Positions 42,883 through 53,742 of a DNA stretch of 64,000 bases are shown piece by piece. Numbering within the stretch: position 1 is the first letter of the stretch; each line of letters opens with the position of its first letter. A program made the position numbers and the translations under genes. Origin of the DNA: Salinispora vitiensis (lineage in GTDB: Bacteria > Actinomycetota > Actinomycetes > Mycobacteriales > Micromonosporaceae). The notes below the pieces were generated by a model that saw nothing but the letters and a program-made list of their open reading frames with translations, did no database searches and was not told where the DNA came from. The stretch is taken from the NCBI RefSeq assembly GCF_000378825.1, contig NZ_KB900388.1, forward strand, positions 2,611,818-2,675,817, given 5' to 3'.

Positions 42883-43843
42883 TTTCGAGACGGTGGCCGC
42901 GTCGGAGGACCCCAACGCCCGGCGCGGCCCCTCCGGCGAACCCAACGCGCCGAACCAGGTCGGCGGTACCGCCGTCACCCCCGGCCGACCCCGCAGCCTC
43001 GCCGGCGACGCCTGGCGGGACCTACGGCGAAAGCCGATCTTCTGGATCAGCTCCGCCCTGGTCCTGGTGGTCACCGCGATGGCCGCCGTGCCCGCGCTGT
43101 TCACCGCCGCCGACCCGGCCGACTGCCTCCTCTCCCGGCAGCACGCCGGCCCGTCCGGCGGAGCGATCTTCGGGTACGACTTCCAGGGCTGCAACACGTA
43201 CGCCCGGGCGGTCTACGGCGCCCGCGCCTCGCTCCTGGTCGGCGCCCTCTCGGCGCTGCTCACCGGGCTGATCGCGCTAACCGTCGGCATGCTCGCCGGA
43301 TACTTCGGCCGGTGGATCGACGCCATCCTCTCCCGGGTGATCGACATCGTGCTCGGGATCCCGCTGCTGCTCGCCGCGATCGTGCTGCTCAAGCGAGTCG
43401 CTAGCGACAGCGCGACGATCCGGATCGCGGCCGTCATCTTCGTCCTGGCGGTGCTCGGCTGGACGACGACGGCCCGGGTGGTCCGCTCGTCGGTGATCAC
43501 CGCGAAGGAGCAGGACTACGTCTCCGCCGCCCGGATGCTCGGCGCGAGCAACAGCCGGATCATGTGGCGACACATCCTGCCCAACACGCTCGCCCCCGCC
43601 ATCGTGGTGCTGACCATCGCGCTCGGATCGTTCATCGCGGCCGAGGCGACGCTCTCGTTCCTCGGTATCGGGCTCAAAGAACCCACGATCTCCTGGGGCA
43701 TCGACATCAACAACGGCCGGGTGCACATGCGGGAGTCGGCCACCCCGCTGATGGTCCCGTCGACCTTCCTCGCGCTGACCGTGCTGGCGTTCATCATGCT
43801 CGGCGACGCGATCCGAGACGCCTTCGACCCGAAACTCCGGTGA
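42875..43843 (+). CDS. dppC: peptide ABC transporter permease, DppC-like
   Basis: The second channel subunit, 322 residues. A cytoplasmic front of about 45 residues precedes a first helix (WISSALVLVVTAMAAVPALF). The periplasmic loop contains a pair of Cys residues (DCLLSRQ, QGCNTYARAVYGARASL). The EAA loop DYVSAARMLGASNSRIMWRHILPN follows, and the C-terminal helix set ends with LGDAIRDAFDPKLR. It is part of the receptor-permease-ATPase operon. Confidence 0.93.
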   Translation: MSDFETVAASEDPNARRGPSGEPNAPNQVGGTAVTPGRPRSLAGDAWRDLRRKPIFWISSALVLVVTAMAAVPALFTAADPADCLLSRQHAGPSGGAIFGYDFQGCNTYARAVYGARASLLVGALSALLTGLIALTVGMLAGYFGRWIDAILSRVIDIVLGIPLLLAAIVLLKRVASDSATIRIAAVIFVLAVLGWTTTARVVRSSVITAKEQDYVSAARMLGASNSRIMWRHILPNTLAPAIVVLTIALGSFIAAEATLSFLGIGLKEPTISWGIDINNGRVHMRESATPLMVPSTFLALTVLAFIMLGDAIRDAFDPKLR

Positions 43844-43896
43844 GCCCCATGCGCCGGAATCGGCCCACCCGTGGCAGCGAGCGAAAGGCAGGCACT

Positions 43897-44934
43897 GTGT
43901 CCCAGTCCGCCGTCCAACCCACGCCCGCCTCCCCCACTCCGGAGGGCGGCCACCTGCTCGAGGTACGGGACCTGCACGTCGAGTTCCGCACCGGAGAAGG
44001 TGTGGCGAAGGTGATCAACGGTGTCTCGTACCACCTGGACGCCGGGGAGACCCTCGCCGTGCTCGGCGAGTCCGGCTCCGGCAAGTCGGTCACCGCCCAG
44101 GCGATCATGGGCATCCTGGACACCCCGCCCGCGGTGATCCGCTCCGGGCAGATCCGCTACCAGGGCCGCGACCTGCTCACCCAGTCGGAGGAGCAACGCC
44201 GGCAGGTACGCGGCACCGAGATCGCCATGATCTTCCAGGATGCCCTCTCCGCGCTGAACCCGACCTTCCCGGTCGGCTGGCAGATCGGCGAGACGCTGCG
44301 CCAACGGGCCGGGATGTCCCGCGGCGACGCCCGACGGCGGGCGATCGAACTGATGGAGCTGGTCAAGATCCCGGACGCCGCCAACCGGCTCGGCGACTAC
44401 CCGCACCAGTTCTCCGGCGGGATGCGGCAACGCGTCATGATCGCCATGGCGTTGGCGCTGAACCCGAAGGTTCTCATCGCCGACGAGCCGACCACCGCGC
44501 TGGACGTGACCGTGCAGGCCCAGATCATGGACCTCCTGTCCGACCTGCGCCGAGACCTCGGCATGGCGATGATCCTGATCACCCACGACCTCGGCGTGGT
44601 GGCCGGGGTCGCCGACCGGATCGCCGTCATGTACGCCGGGCGGATCGTCGAACACGCCGACGTCCGATCGCTGTACAAGACACCCGCCCACCCGTACACC
44701 AAGGGGCTGCTGGAATCGATCCCCCGGCTGGACTTCCACGGCCAGCAGCTGTCGACCATCCGGGGCCTGCCGCCGAACCTGATGCGGATCCCCGCCGGCT
44801 GCCCCTTCCACCCCCGATGCCCGTACGTCCAGCAGGTCTGCCTGGACGTCGTACCGCACGACCTGGTCCTCGGCGACGGCCGGACCAGCGCGTGCCACTT
44901 CGCGCAGGAGGTCCGTGATGACCGCGCCCGCTAG
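43897..44934 (+). CDS. dppD: peptide ABC transporter ATP-binding protein, DppD-like
   Basis: ATPase of 345 residues with the oligopeptide C-terminal extension. Walker A is GESGSGKS, the Q-loop is [12 protein letters not shown], the signature is FSGGMRQR and Walker B is [12 protein letters not shown]. The C-terminal Cys cluster [14 protein letters not shown] is known in this family to bind an iron-sulfur cluster. The GTG at 43897 has AAAGG upstream; GTG 43840 or ATG 43849, overlapping or close to the dppC stop, are alternatives. Confidence 0.93.
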   Translation: MSQSAVQPTPASPTPEGGHLLEVRDLHVEFRTGEGVAKVINGVSYHLDAGETLAVLGESGSGKSVTAQAIMGILDTPPAVIRSGQIRYQGRDLLTQSEEQRRQVRGTEIAMIFQDALSALNPTFPVGWQIGETLRQRAGMSRGDARRRAIELMELVKIPDAANRLGDYPHQFSGGMRQRVMIAMALALNPKVLIADEPTTALDVTVQAQIMDLLSDLRRDLGMAMILITHDLGVVAGVADRIAVMYAGRIVEHADVRSLYKTPAHPYTKGLLESIPRLDFHGQQLSTIRGLPPNLMRIPAGCPFHPRCPYVQQVCLDVVPHDLVLGDGRTSACHFAQEVRDDRAR

Positions 44935-45958
44935 CCCGCCGAAGAAGGTACGCGGCGAGCCGATCCTGGCCGTCGAGAACCTGGTCAAACACTTCCCGAT
45001 CAGCCGGGGCGTCGTCTTCCAGCGCCAGATCGGCGCGGTCCGCGCCGTGGACGGGGTCAGCTTCGACCTGCGCCGTGGGGAAACCCTCGGCATCGTCGGC
45101 GAATCCGGCTGCGGCAAGTCCACGCTGGCCCGGCTGCTGATGCGGCTGGAGATGCCGACCTCCGGAGCGGCGACCCTGGAAGGGCGGGACCTCTTCGCCG
45201 CCCGCGGCGGGGAGTTGCGCCGGCTCCGCCGCAACATGCAGATGGTCCTCCAGGACCCGTACACCTCGCTGAACCCGCGGATGACCGTCGGCGACATCAT
45301 CGGGGAACCCTTCGAGATCCACCCGGAGGCAGCACCCAAGGGCAGCCGGCAACAGCGAGTCCAGGAGCTGCTGGACATGGTCGGGCTCAGCCCCGAGCAC
45401 ATCAACCGGTACCCACACCAGTTCTCCGGCGGCCAACGCCAGCGCATCGGCATCGCCCGCGCGCTCGCCCTGCGCCCCGAGGTGATCGTCTGTGACGAGC
45501 CGGTCTCCGCGCTGGACGTCTCGATCCAGGCGCAGGTGATCAACCTGCTGGAGCAGCTGCAGGACGAGCTCGGCCTCTCGTACATCTTCATCGCCCACGA
45601 CCTGTCGGTGGTACGGCACATCTGTGACCGGGTCGCGGTGATGTACCTGGGTCGGATCGTCGAGCTCGGCACCGAGGAGGAGATCTACCAGCGGGCCACC
45701 CACCCGTACACCCAGGCGCTGCTGTCGGCGGTGCCGGTGCCCGACCCGGAACAGCGGGACAACCAGAACATGATCCGCCTGATCGGCGACGTGCCGAGCC
45801 CGGCGAACCCGCCGAGCGGCTGCCGGTTCCGCACCCGGTGCTGGAAGGCGCAGGACGTCTGCGCCACCCAGGACCCGGACGCCGTGCCGCGCGCCGCCGA
45901 CCCGCACCCGTCGGCCTGCCACTTCGCCGAACTCCGCGAACCGACGTCCCCCTCCTGA
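44918..45958 (+). CDS. dppF: peptide ABC transporter ATP-binding protein, DppF-like
   Basis: The second ATPase, 346 residues. Walker A is GESGCGKS, the Q-loop is [12 protein letters not shown], the signature is FSGGQRQR, Walker B is [12 protein letters not shown] and the Cys cluster is [14 protein letters not shown]. The ATG at 44918 is 6 bases after AGGAGG (GTG 44915 is too close to it). It is the last gene of the operon and overlaps the dppD end. A second, closely similar dppF-dppD pair lies at the right edge of the window. Confidence 0.93.
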   Translation: MTAPASPPKKVRGEPILAVENLVKHFPISRGVVFQRQIGAVRAVDGVSFDLRRGETLGIVGESGCGKSTLARLLMRLEMPTSGAATLEGRDLFAARGGELRRLRRNMQMVLQDPYTSLNPRMTVGDIIGEPFEIHPEAAPKGSRQQRVQELLDMVGLSPEHINRYPHQFSGGQRQRIGIARALALRPEVIVCDEPVSALDVSIQAQVINLLEQLQDELGLSYIFIAHDLSVVRHICDRVAVMYLGRIVELGTEEEIYQRATHPYTQALLSAVPVPDPEQRDNQNMIRLIGDVPSPANPPSGCRFRTRCWKAQDVCATQDPDAVPRAADPHPSACHFAELREPTSPS

Positions 45959-46105
45959 CGACCGCACCCCAGCTCGCACCAGGGATCCAGGCAGGATCGC
46001 TGGCACGCCTCCGTATCGGTGCCGGCGAGTACCGTCAACTGTGGTGGCGCGCCGGAGTACCCGGCCGGCGGTCCGCCGCCCAGAATCGCTACCTGGGAGG
46101 CGACG

Positions 46106-47302
46106 ATGATGGACCAGACGACCTTCGGTGCACGCCTGCGCGCCCACCGCGAACGTGCCGGGAAGACTCGACCGGTCCTCGGTGGTCTGGTCGGTCGCAG
46201 CGCGGAGTGGGTCAAGGCATTGGAGAACGGACGCCTACTTCCGCCCCGCCTTCCCATGATGCTTCGCCTGGCTGAGGTATTGGGGCTCGCCGACCTGGCC
46301 GACCTGACCGGAGATCAGACCCTGCCCGTGGCGTCGGTGACCCGCGCTGGTCATCCCGCTCTCGACAAGGTCGCCGCCGCGATGCAACGCTCTTCCCTGC
46401 CGGCCGGTCCGGCTACTCGGGTCGAGGTGCTGCGCGGCTTGGTCGGTCAGGCGTGGGAGTTGTGGCACCGTTCGACCACCGAACGAACGGCGGTCGCCGG
46501 GGTACTTCCCGGGCTGCTGAGCGAAGCGCAGCGCAGCGCTCGCCGGCTGGATGGCCTGGCCCGCCGACACGCGCTCGTCGAACTGGCCCGGGTCTACCAC
46601 CTTGCCCAGTTGTACCTGGCCCACCAGCCGTACCCAGAGTTGGTGTGGCTGGCCGCTGACCGGGCGATGCTTGCCGCGCAGGACGCCGACGATCCGGCCG
46701 CGATCGCGGCGGCCGGCTGGTACTACGCCCACGTTTACCGCGGAGCCAACCAGATCGACGCCGCCGAGCAGGTGCTTGTCGACGCTGCCGCTCTGGTTGA
46801 CCCCGCCGCCGACGACGAACAGCTGGCCCGGTGGGGGCAGGCCCAGCTCGGCATCGCGCTGGGGCGCAGCAAGGCTGGTCGAGCCGGGCAGGCCTGGCGG
46901 GCATGGGACGTCGCCGACGAGGCCGCCGGCCGGCTTGGCAGCGGGTACACCCACCCGTGGTTGATGTTCGGACCTGCCGCCTGCGCGACGTACGCGGTCA
47001 CCATCGAAACGGACCTGTGCCGGCCGGGTGCGGCGGTTCGGCGTGCGGACACCATGGACTACCGTGCGCTTCCGTCGTGCACGCGTCGGGCCGCCGCCCT
47101 GATCGAGGGCGCACGGGCGCATGTGCTGCACCGAGGTGAGTTGGCGGCGGTGCATCTGCTCGGACGGGCACTGCGGGAGAGCGTGGACACCGTGCGACAC
47201 CATCCGTACGCCCGCACCGCTGTCCTGGAGCTGTCCGGCCGGCCCGGCATGGTCGGGGAGGACGCGAGGGAACTCGCCCTCGCGATCGGCGTAACGGGGT
47301 AG
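46106..47302 (+). CDS. XRE-family regulator with helical-repeat C-terminus, locus C
   Basis: The 398-residue protein is the same length and build as the locus A regulator. The N-terminal HTH is at residues about 5-60 (RLRAHRERAGKTRPVLGGLVGRSAEWVKALENGR). The rest is Ala/Leu-rich paired helices resembling TPR units. GGGAGG precedes the ATG. TACCGTCAAC at 46030-46039 lies 67 bases upstream, matching the motif before locus A. It is followed after 146 bp by the collapsed small-gene frame. Confidence 0.85.
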   Translation: MMDQTTFGARLRAHRERAGKTRPVLGGLVGRSAEWVKALENGRLLPPRLPMMLRLAEVLGLADLADLTGDQTLPVASVTRAGHPALDKVAAAMQRSSLPAGPATRVEVLRGLVGQAWELWHRSTTERTAVAGVLPGLLSEAQRSARRLDGLARRHALVELARVYHLAQLYLAHQPYPELVWLAADRAMLAAQDADDPAAIAAAGWYYAHVYRGANQIDAAEQVLVDAAALVDPAADDEQLARWGQAQLGIALGRSKAGRAGQAWRAWDVADEAAGRLGSGYTHPWLMFGPAACATYAVTIETDLCRPGAAVRRADTMDYRALPSCTRRAAALIEGARAHVLHRGELAAVHLLGRALRESVDTVRHHPYARTAVLELSGRPGMVGEDARELALAIGVTG

Positions 47303-47448
47303 CGCTCCCTCAGGTACAGACTCTCCCCGCCGCCACCCGCGACCGTTCGTAGCGTCCAGGTCACTGGTGGCGGGCAACCACTTCGGCCGCACTCCCAAGA
47401 GTGCCGGAACTTCCCGCCGCCTTACGGAACTCGACGAAAGGCGAACCC

Positions 47449-48030
47449 GTGGCGGCCTCTTCCAAGCTATCCAGCGTGGTGCGGTGGTTACTCCGGCGGC
47501 AGGAGTTGCCGCCACGAACGCAGGTCGGGGAGCGTCACCAGGCGATTGAGCGGGAAGCGGCCCGGCAGCGGCTGCTCGAACAGGCGAAACGGCTACGGGA
47601 CACGCAGTGGCACCGTGAGCCGACTCAGCCCGCGCCCCTACCCCGACGACGGTGGAGCAGAGCACCGATGTCGAGACAAGGGGCCACCGGTGAGACGAGG
47701 GGCCATCGGCGGGACCGGCGGCCGCTTCCGGCGCGGTGCCGGGTGACCGCCCACAGCCCGGTCACCCGCGCATGGACCTGCAGCGGCTGCGGCCTGCCCT
47801 GGCCCTGCCCAACCCGAAAGCAGGAGCTACAGGCGGAGTACGACCGTACCCCGGTCTCGCTGGCCCTCCACCTCGGCGCGCACCTCGTCCAAGCCACCGC
47901 GGACATGCCCTGGACCCCCGCCGGAATCCTCCACCAGCGTTTCCTCGGCTGGACCCGCAGCCGTGCGGTCCACGCCAACGGCACGCGGGAAAAGACCTCA
48001 GTCCAGTCGGTCGCCGGTAGGGGCAGGTAG
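47449..48030 (+). CDS. collapsed cassette frame: coiled-coil module joined to CxxCGLPWPC module, locus C
   Basis: This open frame of 193 residues joins two modules that are separate genes elsewhere. Residues 1-50 match the locus A coiled-coil protein (RHQAIEREAARQRLLEQAK). Residues from about 99 match the locus B Cys-rich protein (WTCSGCGLPWPC, VSLALHLGAHLVQ, RFLGWTR). The linker between is Arg-rich and unlike either. A GTG at 47743 (GTGA, overlapping a TGA in another frame whose last residues GRFRRGAG resemble the end of the CWQVEW family) marks where the third gene probably once began. Either a fused protein or two products; the middle genes are deleted. Confidence 0.65.
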   Translation: MAASSKLSSVVRWLLRRQELPPRTQVGERHQAIEREAARQRLLEQAKRLRDTQWHREPTQPAPLPRRRWSRAPMSRQGATGETRGHRRDRRPLPARCRVTAHSPVTRAWTCSGCGLPWPCPTRKQELQAEYDRTPVSLALHLGAHLVQATADMPWTPAGILHQRFLGWTRSRAVHANGTREKTSVQSVAGRGR

Positions 48031-48306
48031 CTGCCACATTGCGCTGACGGGCAGTGCGCGCAGTCGGTCGCCGAATGGCAGCGTGGACGTTCCGGTGTAG
48101 AGGACAATGCCAGCGATGAAATCGTCGCCGAGGCGGTCGGCGAGTCGGCGCAGCCCCCGGAAGTCGCCGGGTCCGACCGTACTGGCGGCTTTGACTTCGA
48201 CCCCGACGACCTGTCCGGATCGGTTCTCGAGCACCGCGTCGACCTCGTACTGGCTCTGGTCGCGGTAGTGGTACAGCTCGACGAGCTGCCCGGACCAGGC
48301 GGGGCC
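47998..48306 (-). pseudogene. C-terminal fragment of a DUF4143-type AAA ATPase
   Basis: About 100 residues match the end of the ATPase/DUF4143 family: LVELYHYRDQSQYEVDAVLE, VVGVEVKAASTVGPGDFRGL, GIVLYTGTSTLPFGDRL and a final ALPVSAMW. The ATPase domain and most of DUF4143 are absent, and homology stops at about 48306. The open frame continues into repeat DNA, so it is a remnant. It overlaps the locus C cassette frame by 33 bases at its 3' end. Confidence 0.8.
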
Positions 48307-48319
48307 ACACACGGGCCTC

Positions 48320-48427
48320 ACCTTGGTCAGTGAACGAAGTGCCGGGTGCCGGTCAGCTACATGGTCATGCCGGCCGCCTTGGCAGCGGCGATGACCTACT
48401 CGTCCCGGATTGATCCGCCGGGCTGGA
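48320..48427 (-). pseudogene. duplicated 3' end of purH
   Basis: About 108 bp here match 48885-48993 (the purH C-terminus and a few bases past its stop) with roughly seven mismatches and one single-base gap, in direct orientation. It encodes no product. Together the two copies bracket a 460-bp relic segment. Confidence 0.85.
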
Positions 48428-48448
48428 CCCCGGATGCCGACCCCGGGG

Positions 48449-48540
48449 TTTCGATCCGCGCGACCCCCGGCTTTCGATCTGCGGGGCCCTCTGCTTTCGA
48501 TCTGCGGGGCACCAGGCTTTCGATCTGCGGGGGCCTCGGG
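48449..48540. repeat. 23-bp tandem repeat, four copies
   Basis: TTTCGATC starts at 48449, 48472, 48495 and 48518, exactly 23 bp apart. The last three units share GCTTTCGATCTGCGGGG (the second to fourth copies). It sits between the duplicated purH end and the SDR fragment. Confidence 0.85.
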
Positions 48541-48612
48541 CAAGCCGCCTACGACGCCGACGTGGCCCGCCCACATCGTCACGATGGGCGGCGCCGAGGA
48601 GCACCAGGATCA

Positions 48613-48875
48613 TGCCGTTGGCACACACCACGGCCGCGGGCATCGCCGCGCTGTTTGACCTCAACGTCGTCGCGCCCAGCCTGCTGGCGCACGCGGCCCT
48701 ACCGCACCTGCGCCGGAGAACGGCATTCGGGTCAACGCCCTGGCTCCCGGTCCAACCGAGAGCCAGGCGTTGGCCGCCGCCGGACCCTCCGACCCGGCCA
48801 TCGAAGAGATCAAGCGAGCAGAGGCCGTCCGCATCCCCCGCGGTCGCCGCAGCGGCCCCGAAGAGGTGGGCTGGA
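48613..48875 (+). pseudogene. short-chain dehydrogenase fragments
   Basis: Two short runs in different frames match an SDR oxidoreductase: LFDLNVVAPSLLAHAALPHLR (a mid-protein helix, near 48650-48712), then directly GIRVNALAPGPTESQALAA and the following EEIKRAEAVRIPRGRR (near 48726-48850). The central part with the Tyr-x3-Lys active site is missing, and both ends are lost. Confidence 0.75.
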
Positions 48876-48892
48876 GCGGACCTGACCTTCGG

Positions 48893-50460
<1,568 letters not shown>

Positions 50461-50464
<4 letters not shown>

Positions 50465-51081
50465 GGGACCGTGACCTTCCTTCCGGTGATCGTCCAACCT
50501 GTACGGACCAGGCGGCCCACCTGCTCGACGAGCTGGCGGCGCTCGGCCTCTTTGATGCGCTCGGTGAGCGTCTGCTCGTCGTCGCCGTCCCGGACCGGCA
50601 CCGCGACCTGGGCGACGATCGGGCCGGTGTCCGTGCCCGCGTCGACGAAGAAGAGAGTGGCCCCGGTGATCTTCACCCCGTAGGCGAGCGCGTCGCGGGG
50701 CCCGTGAATGCCGGGAAAGGCCGGCAGCAGGGTGTTGTGCGTGTTCAGATAGCGGTCGCCGAACGCGGCGAGGAAATGCGGGCCGACCAGCTTCAGGAAG
50801 CCGGCGGAGACGACTAGGTCGGGGGTGTGCTCGGCGACCCGCGCGGTGAGCGCGGCGTCCCAGTCGGAGCGGGTCGGATAGTCCTTCACCCGCTCGACGA
50901 AGGTCGGCACCCCCGCCGCCGCGGCCCGGTCCAGCCCGGCGATGCCGTCGCGGTCCGCCCCGACCGCGACCACCCGGGCCCCGTACCCGGGATCGGTTGC
51001 GGCGTCGAGCAACGCCTGAAGGTTGCTGCCGGAGCCGGAGACGAGAACGACGACACGGGCGGCAGACGCGGGCTCAGGCAC
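50461..51081 (-). CDS. purN: phosphoribosylglycinamide formyltransferase
   Basis: Transfers formyl from 10-formyl-THF to GAR in purine synthesis. The 206-residue protein has the N-terminal [17 protein letters not shown], the catalytic Asn-His-Asp in [15 protein letters not shown], and [19 protein letters not shown]. The ATG at 51081 starts close to the recognisable fold. Translationally coupled to purH. Confidence 0.95.
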
Positions 51082-51237
51082 CGGACAACCCTATCGGGGT
51101 GGCCCGGCCGCCGGTCCGCTGGGCGGCAAGCCGACTCTGAGTCAGCGACCGGGGCAGGTACGCTGCCGAACGCTCCCCCACGCACCGATGGCGACAGTTG
51201 TCCCGGTGTCGCACCCTGTTCAAAGGAGTAGCGAGAG

Positions 51238-51279
51238 ATGCAGCCCGGCATTCCGCCCCGGTCCTCGAACTCCTGCTGA
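51238..51279 (+). CDS. possible upstream leader peptide (13 residues)
   Basis: AAAGGAG at 51222-51228 precedes ATG 51238; the frame MQPGIPPRSSNSC ends 15 bases before the DUF4190 start. Its first ten bases (ATGCAGCCCG) equal those of the main gene. Could tune translation of the downstream gene, or be an old start left after duplication. Confidence 0.4.
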   Translation: MQPGIPPRSSNSC

Positions 51280-51294
51280 TTGATCGAGGAACAC

Positions 51295-51927
51295 ATGCAG
51301 CCCGACCCGACCACGCCACAGCCCGATCCATCCACCCCACAGCCCGACCCGACCACGCCACTGCCCGACGCGTCCGCCCCACAGCCCGACCCGACCACGC
51401 CACTGCCCGACGCGTCCGCGCCACCAGCGGACCCATACGCCCCACCGGCGGACCCGTTCCCCCCACCGGCGGACCCGTACGCCCCACCAGCCGACCCGTA
51501 CGCCCCACCGGCCGACCCGTACGCCGCGCACACCGCTCCGCCGAGCCCACCACCGCCAGGCCCGTACGCCGCGCCGTACCCACCACCACCACCACCGGGC
51601 CCGTACGCCGCGCCGTACCCGGGGCCCTACGGTGGGGTGCAGATGTACCCGAACGCGGGTTACCCGCTCCCGGCGGGAAAGCAGAACAACCTCGGGTTGC
51701 TCGCCATGATCCTCGGCATCGCGTCGGTCCCGCTGGCCTGTTGCTATCTCGGCCTGCCGGCGGGTATCGCCGCGATGGTGACCGGATGGCTCGGCCAGCA
51801 GAGGGTCGAGCAGGGGCTCGCGGACAATCGTGGTCAGGCCCTAGCCGGCATGATCTGCGGTGCGATCGGCGCGCTGCTGGGCCTCGGCTGGGGTGTCATG
51901 GCCATCCTCGGGCGCGCCTTCTATTAG
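51295..51927 (+). CDS. proline-rich DUF4190 membrane protein
   Basis: The 210-residue protein has a front half (residues 1-115) of Pro-Asp-Pro and ADPYAPP-type repeats and a back half with two hydrophobic helices. The latter run NNLGLLAMILGIASVPLACCYLGLPAGIAAMVTGWLG (about 36 residues, two segments) and QALAGMICGAIGALLGLGWGVMAIL, typical of DUF4190. The ATG at 51295 has GAGGAA 6 bases upstream. Function unknown; the repetitive part probably lies in the cytoplasm or cell wall. Confidence 0.85.
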   Translation: MQPDPTTPQPDPSTPQPDPTTPLPDASAPQPDPTTPLPDASAPPADPYAPPADPFPPPADPYAPPADPYAPPADPYAAHTAPPSPPPPGPYAAPYPPPPPPGPYAAPYPGPYGGVQMYPNAGYPLPAGKQNNLGLLAMILGIASVPLACCYLGLPAGIAAMVTGWLGQQRVEQGLADNRGQALAGMICGAIGALLGLGWGVMAILGRAFY

Positions 51928-51941
51928 TCGCCTCGACGGGG

Positions 51942-53210
51942 TCAGCCGCGGGACAGGAACCGGGCCGCCACCCCGCCGCCCAGCACACCGGTCCCGGTGA
52001 CCACGGTCGCCACCAACGCCACCTGCCACGGCACCGGCCCGACCTCCGCCAGCCGACCCGCACCGAGCGGGCCGGCTGACGCCGCCGCCGCGGCACCCAC
52101 CAGTAGGCCCGTCACCGGGCCGGCGAGCAGCACCGGGCGCAGTAACGGCCCCCACTCTTCCCGGGCGCTGTCGCTGCCGGACCGCAGCAGCCGACGGGTC
52201 AACGACCAGCCCGCCACCATCCCGACCAGAACCGGCGCCGCGAGCAGGCCCGCCCCCAGGCCGTCCACCGGTCCACCGGGGAGGCCCGCCACCAGCGGCA
52301 GGGCCGGCAGCGCCCCCACTGTCACCTCGCTGGTCTGCACCGTGGTGTCGGTGCCAACCGCGAACCCGGGGCCGAGCAGATAGCTGGTTGACCAGATCGC
52401 CGCGTTCGGGGCGTACGCCAGGTTGACCAGGGTGATCCCGGCCTGCCCCGCCACCCCGGTGTGGTAAGCCGCGATCAGGTCGGCCGCGTCACCGCCGCCG
52501 GTCGCCACCGCCAGCCCCGCCACGCCGGCCCCCACCGCAAGCAGCAGCAGCGTCGCGACCAGACCGGTCCGGATCCCCTCCCGCAGCGGTAGCGGCGCCC
52601 GCGCGGCGAGCACGTCACCGAGCCCGGTCGTGCGAACCGCCCCGACGAGGGCGGCGACGGTGGCGACCACGGCGAGGGTCAGGCCGGTCCGTACCGGCGA
52701 CACGTCCACCGTCCCTCCGGTGACCAGCAGGGCGGCGAGCACTCCGAGGCTGGTGTAGGCGATCCCGACCGCCCCCGCGGCGACGAACGCGCGCTTCGGC
52801 GACCTGCTGCCCCGAGCACCGATGGCCCGGGTGACGTGCACTCCGGCCCGGATGAGTCGCCAACCGGCGAGCAGGGTCACCGCCAGCGGGACGAGCCCGA
52901 GCGGACCGGCGTTCGTCGCCAGCGGGACGCCGTGCCCGAGTAACCAGCCGGCCAGCCCGACCCGGACCGCGTCCGGCAGGTTCGACGCACCCGCACTGAG
53001 CTGGAAGAACCAGAGCACAACTGCCACCGGTAGCCAGGAGGTGAGCGCCGCACCGACCGCGGCGACGCCCGCGGCGACGGCCAACGGCGGACGGCTCGGC
53101 GGCCCACCCGTTCCTGGCGCGGGTACCCGGCGAGCCGGCCCGGGTCGCCCCGGTGGGCGGGCACCCACCCGGGTGCGCCGGCCGGGCTGATCGGGGGTGA
53201 CAGAGGACAT
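51942..53210 (-). CDS. DUF6350 polytopic membrane protein
   Basis: The 422-residue protein has a basic Pro/Gly-rich front (about 45 residues) and about nine helices, including AVAAGVAAVGAALTSWLPVAVVLWF and LVATLLLLAVGAGVAGLAV. Landmarks match the actinobacterial DUF6350 family (GHGVPLATNAGPLGLVPLAVTLLAGWRL; AYAPNAAIWSTSYLLGPGFAVG). Mycobacterial relatives are linked to cell-division robustness (PerM). It lies in the conserved purN-sucD neighbourhood. Confidence 0.85.
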   Translation of the reverse strand: MSSVTPDQPGRRTRVGARPPGRPGPARRVPAPGTGGPPSRPPLAVAAGVAAVGAALTSWLPVAVVLWFFQLSAGASNLPDAVRVGLAGWLLGHGVPLATNAGPLGLVPLAVTLLAGWRLIRAGVHVTRAIGARGSRSPKRAFVAAGAVGIAYTSLGVLAALLVTGGTVDVSPVRTGLTLAVVATVAALVGAVRTTGLGDVLAARAPLPLREGIRTGLVATLLLLAVGAGVAGLAVATGGGDAADLIAAYHTGVAGQAGITLVNLAYAPNAAIWSTSYLLGPGFAVGTDTTVQTSEVTVGALPALPLVAGLPGGPVDGLGAGLLAAPVLVGMVAGWSLTRRLLRSGSDSAREEWGPLLRPVLLAGPVTGLLVGAAAAASAGPLGAGRLAEVGPVPWQVALVATVVTGTGVLGGGVAARFLSRG

Positions 53211-53432
53211 CAGGTCTACTCTGACATGCCGTGGGGGCGGTAGCAGGTCGATAAACCCCCCGAACGGGTTCGAGTTGCGTGATCCACCGTCTCCTGCCTC
53301 CGATCCGGTCTAGCCTCGGCCACAGGACGCCACCGTGGCCGACCGGTGGGTCGAGTGGGGACCTCCACCACCGGAGGTGTTGACCGTGCCCCCGCACCCC
53401 GGCGGGCGCGGCACGATGCGAGGAGGCACGCC

Positions 53433-53684
53433 GTGACCGCTGCATATCCGCCGCCCGACGCGGCGGCGGGCAAGGACCGGACGACGCTCTGGGGCGTACT
53501 CGGCATCGTCGTCGGCCTGCTCTGCTGCGGCGTCCTCGGTATCGTCTTCGGCTACCTGTCAATCCGCGATGCGCGGCGCTTCGGCAACTCGCCGGTGCTT
53601 GGTTGGTTGGGCATCGCCTTCGGCGTGTTCAACATCATCGCCAACGGAGTTCTCTACCTGGGCGGCAGTAATCCGTTCAGCTGA
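53433..53684 (+). CDS. short DUF4190 membrane protein
   Basis: The 83-residue protein has two hydrophobic helices (LWGVLGIVVGLLCCGVLGIVFGYLSI and LGWLGIAFGVFNIIANGVLYLGG). The spacer is YLSIRDARR, as in DUF4190. The GTG at 53433 has AGGAGG at a 6-base distance. Function unknown. It is convergent with sucD and followed by a hairpin terminator. Confidence 0.8.
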   Translation: MTAAYPPPDAAAGKDRTTLWGVLGIVVGLLCCGVLGIVFGYLSIRDARRFGNSPVLGWLGIAFGVFNIIANGVLYLGGSNPFS

Positions 53685-53692
53685 GTTGACGA

Positions 53693-53726
53693 CTGGGGGA
53701 TCAGCCGTGGACGACTGATCCCCCAG
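53693..53726. terminator. bidirectional 12-bp hairpin
   Basis: CTGGGGGATCAG pairs perfectly with CTGATCCCCCAG around a 10-base loop, between convergent DUF4190 and sucD genes. Confidence 0.7.
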
Positions 53727-53742
53727 CGGTCGTCGCCGGGAC

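Noticed and set aside
44627..46147. 506-codon minus-strand frame across dppF
   Set aside because: Antisense shadow of the peptide transporter ATPases.
48449..48540. CRISPR array
   Set aside because: The period is 23 bp with almost no variable spacer and no cas genes; it is a simple tandem repeat.
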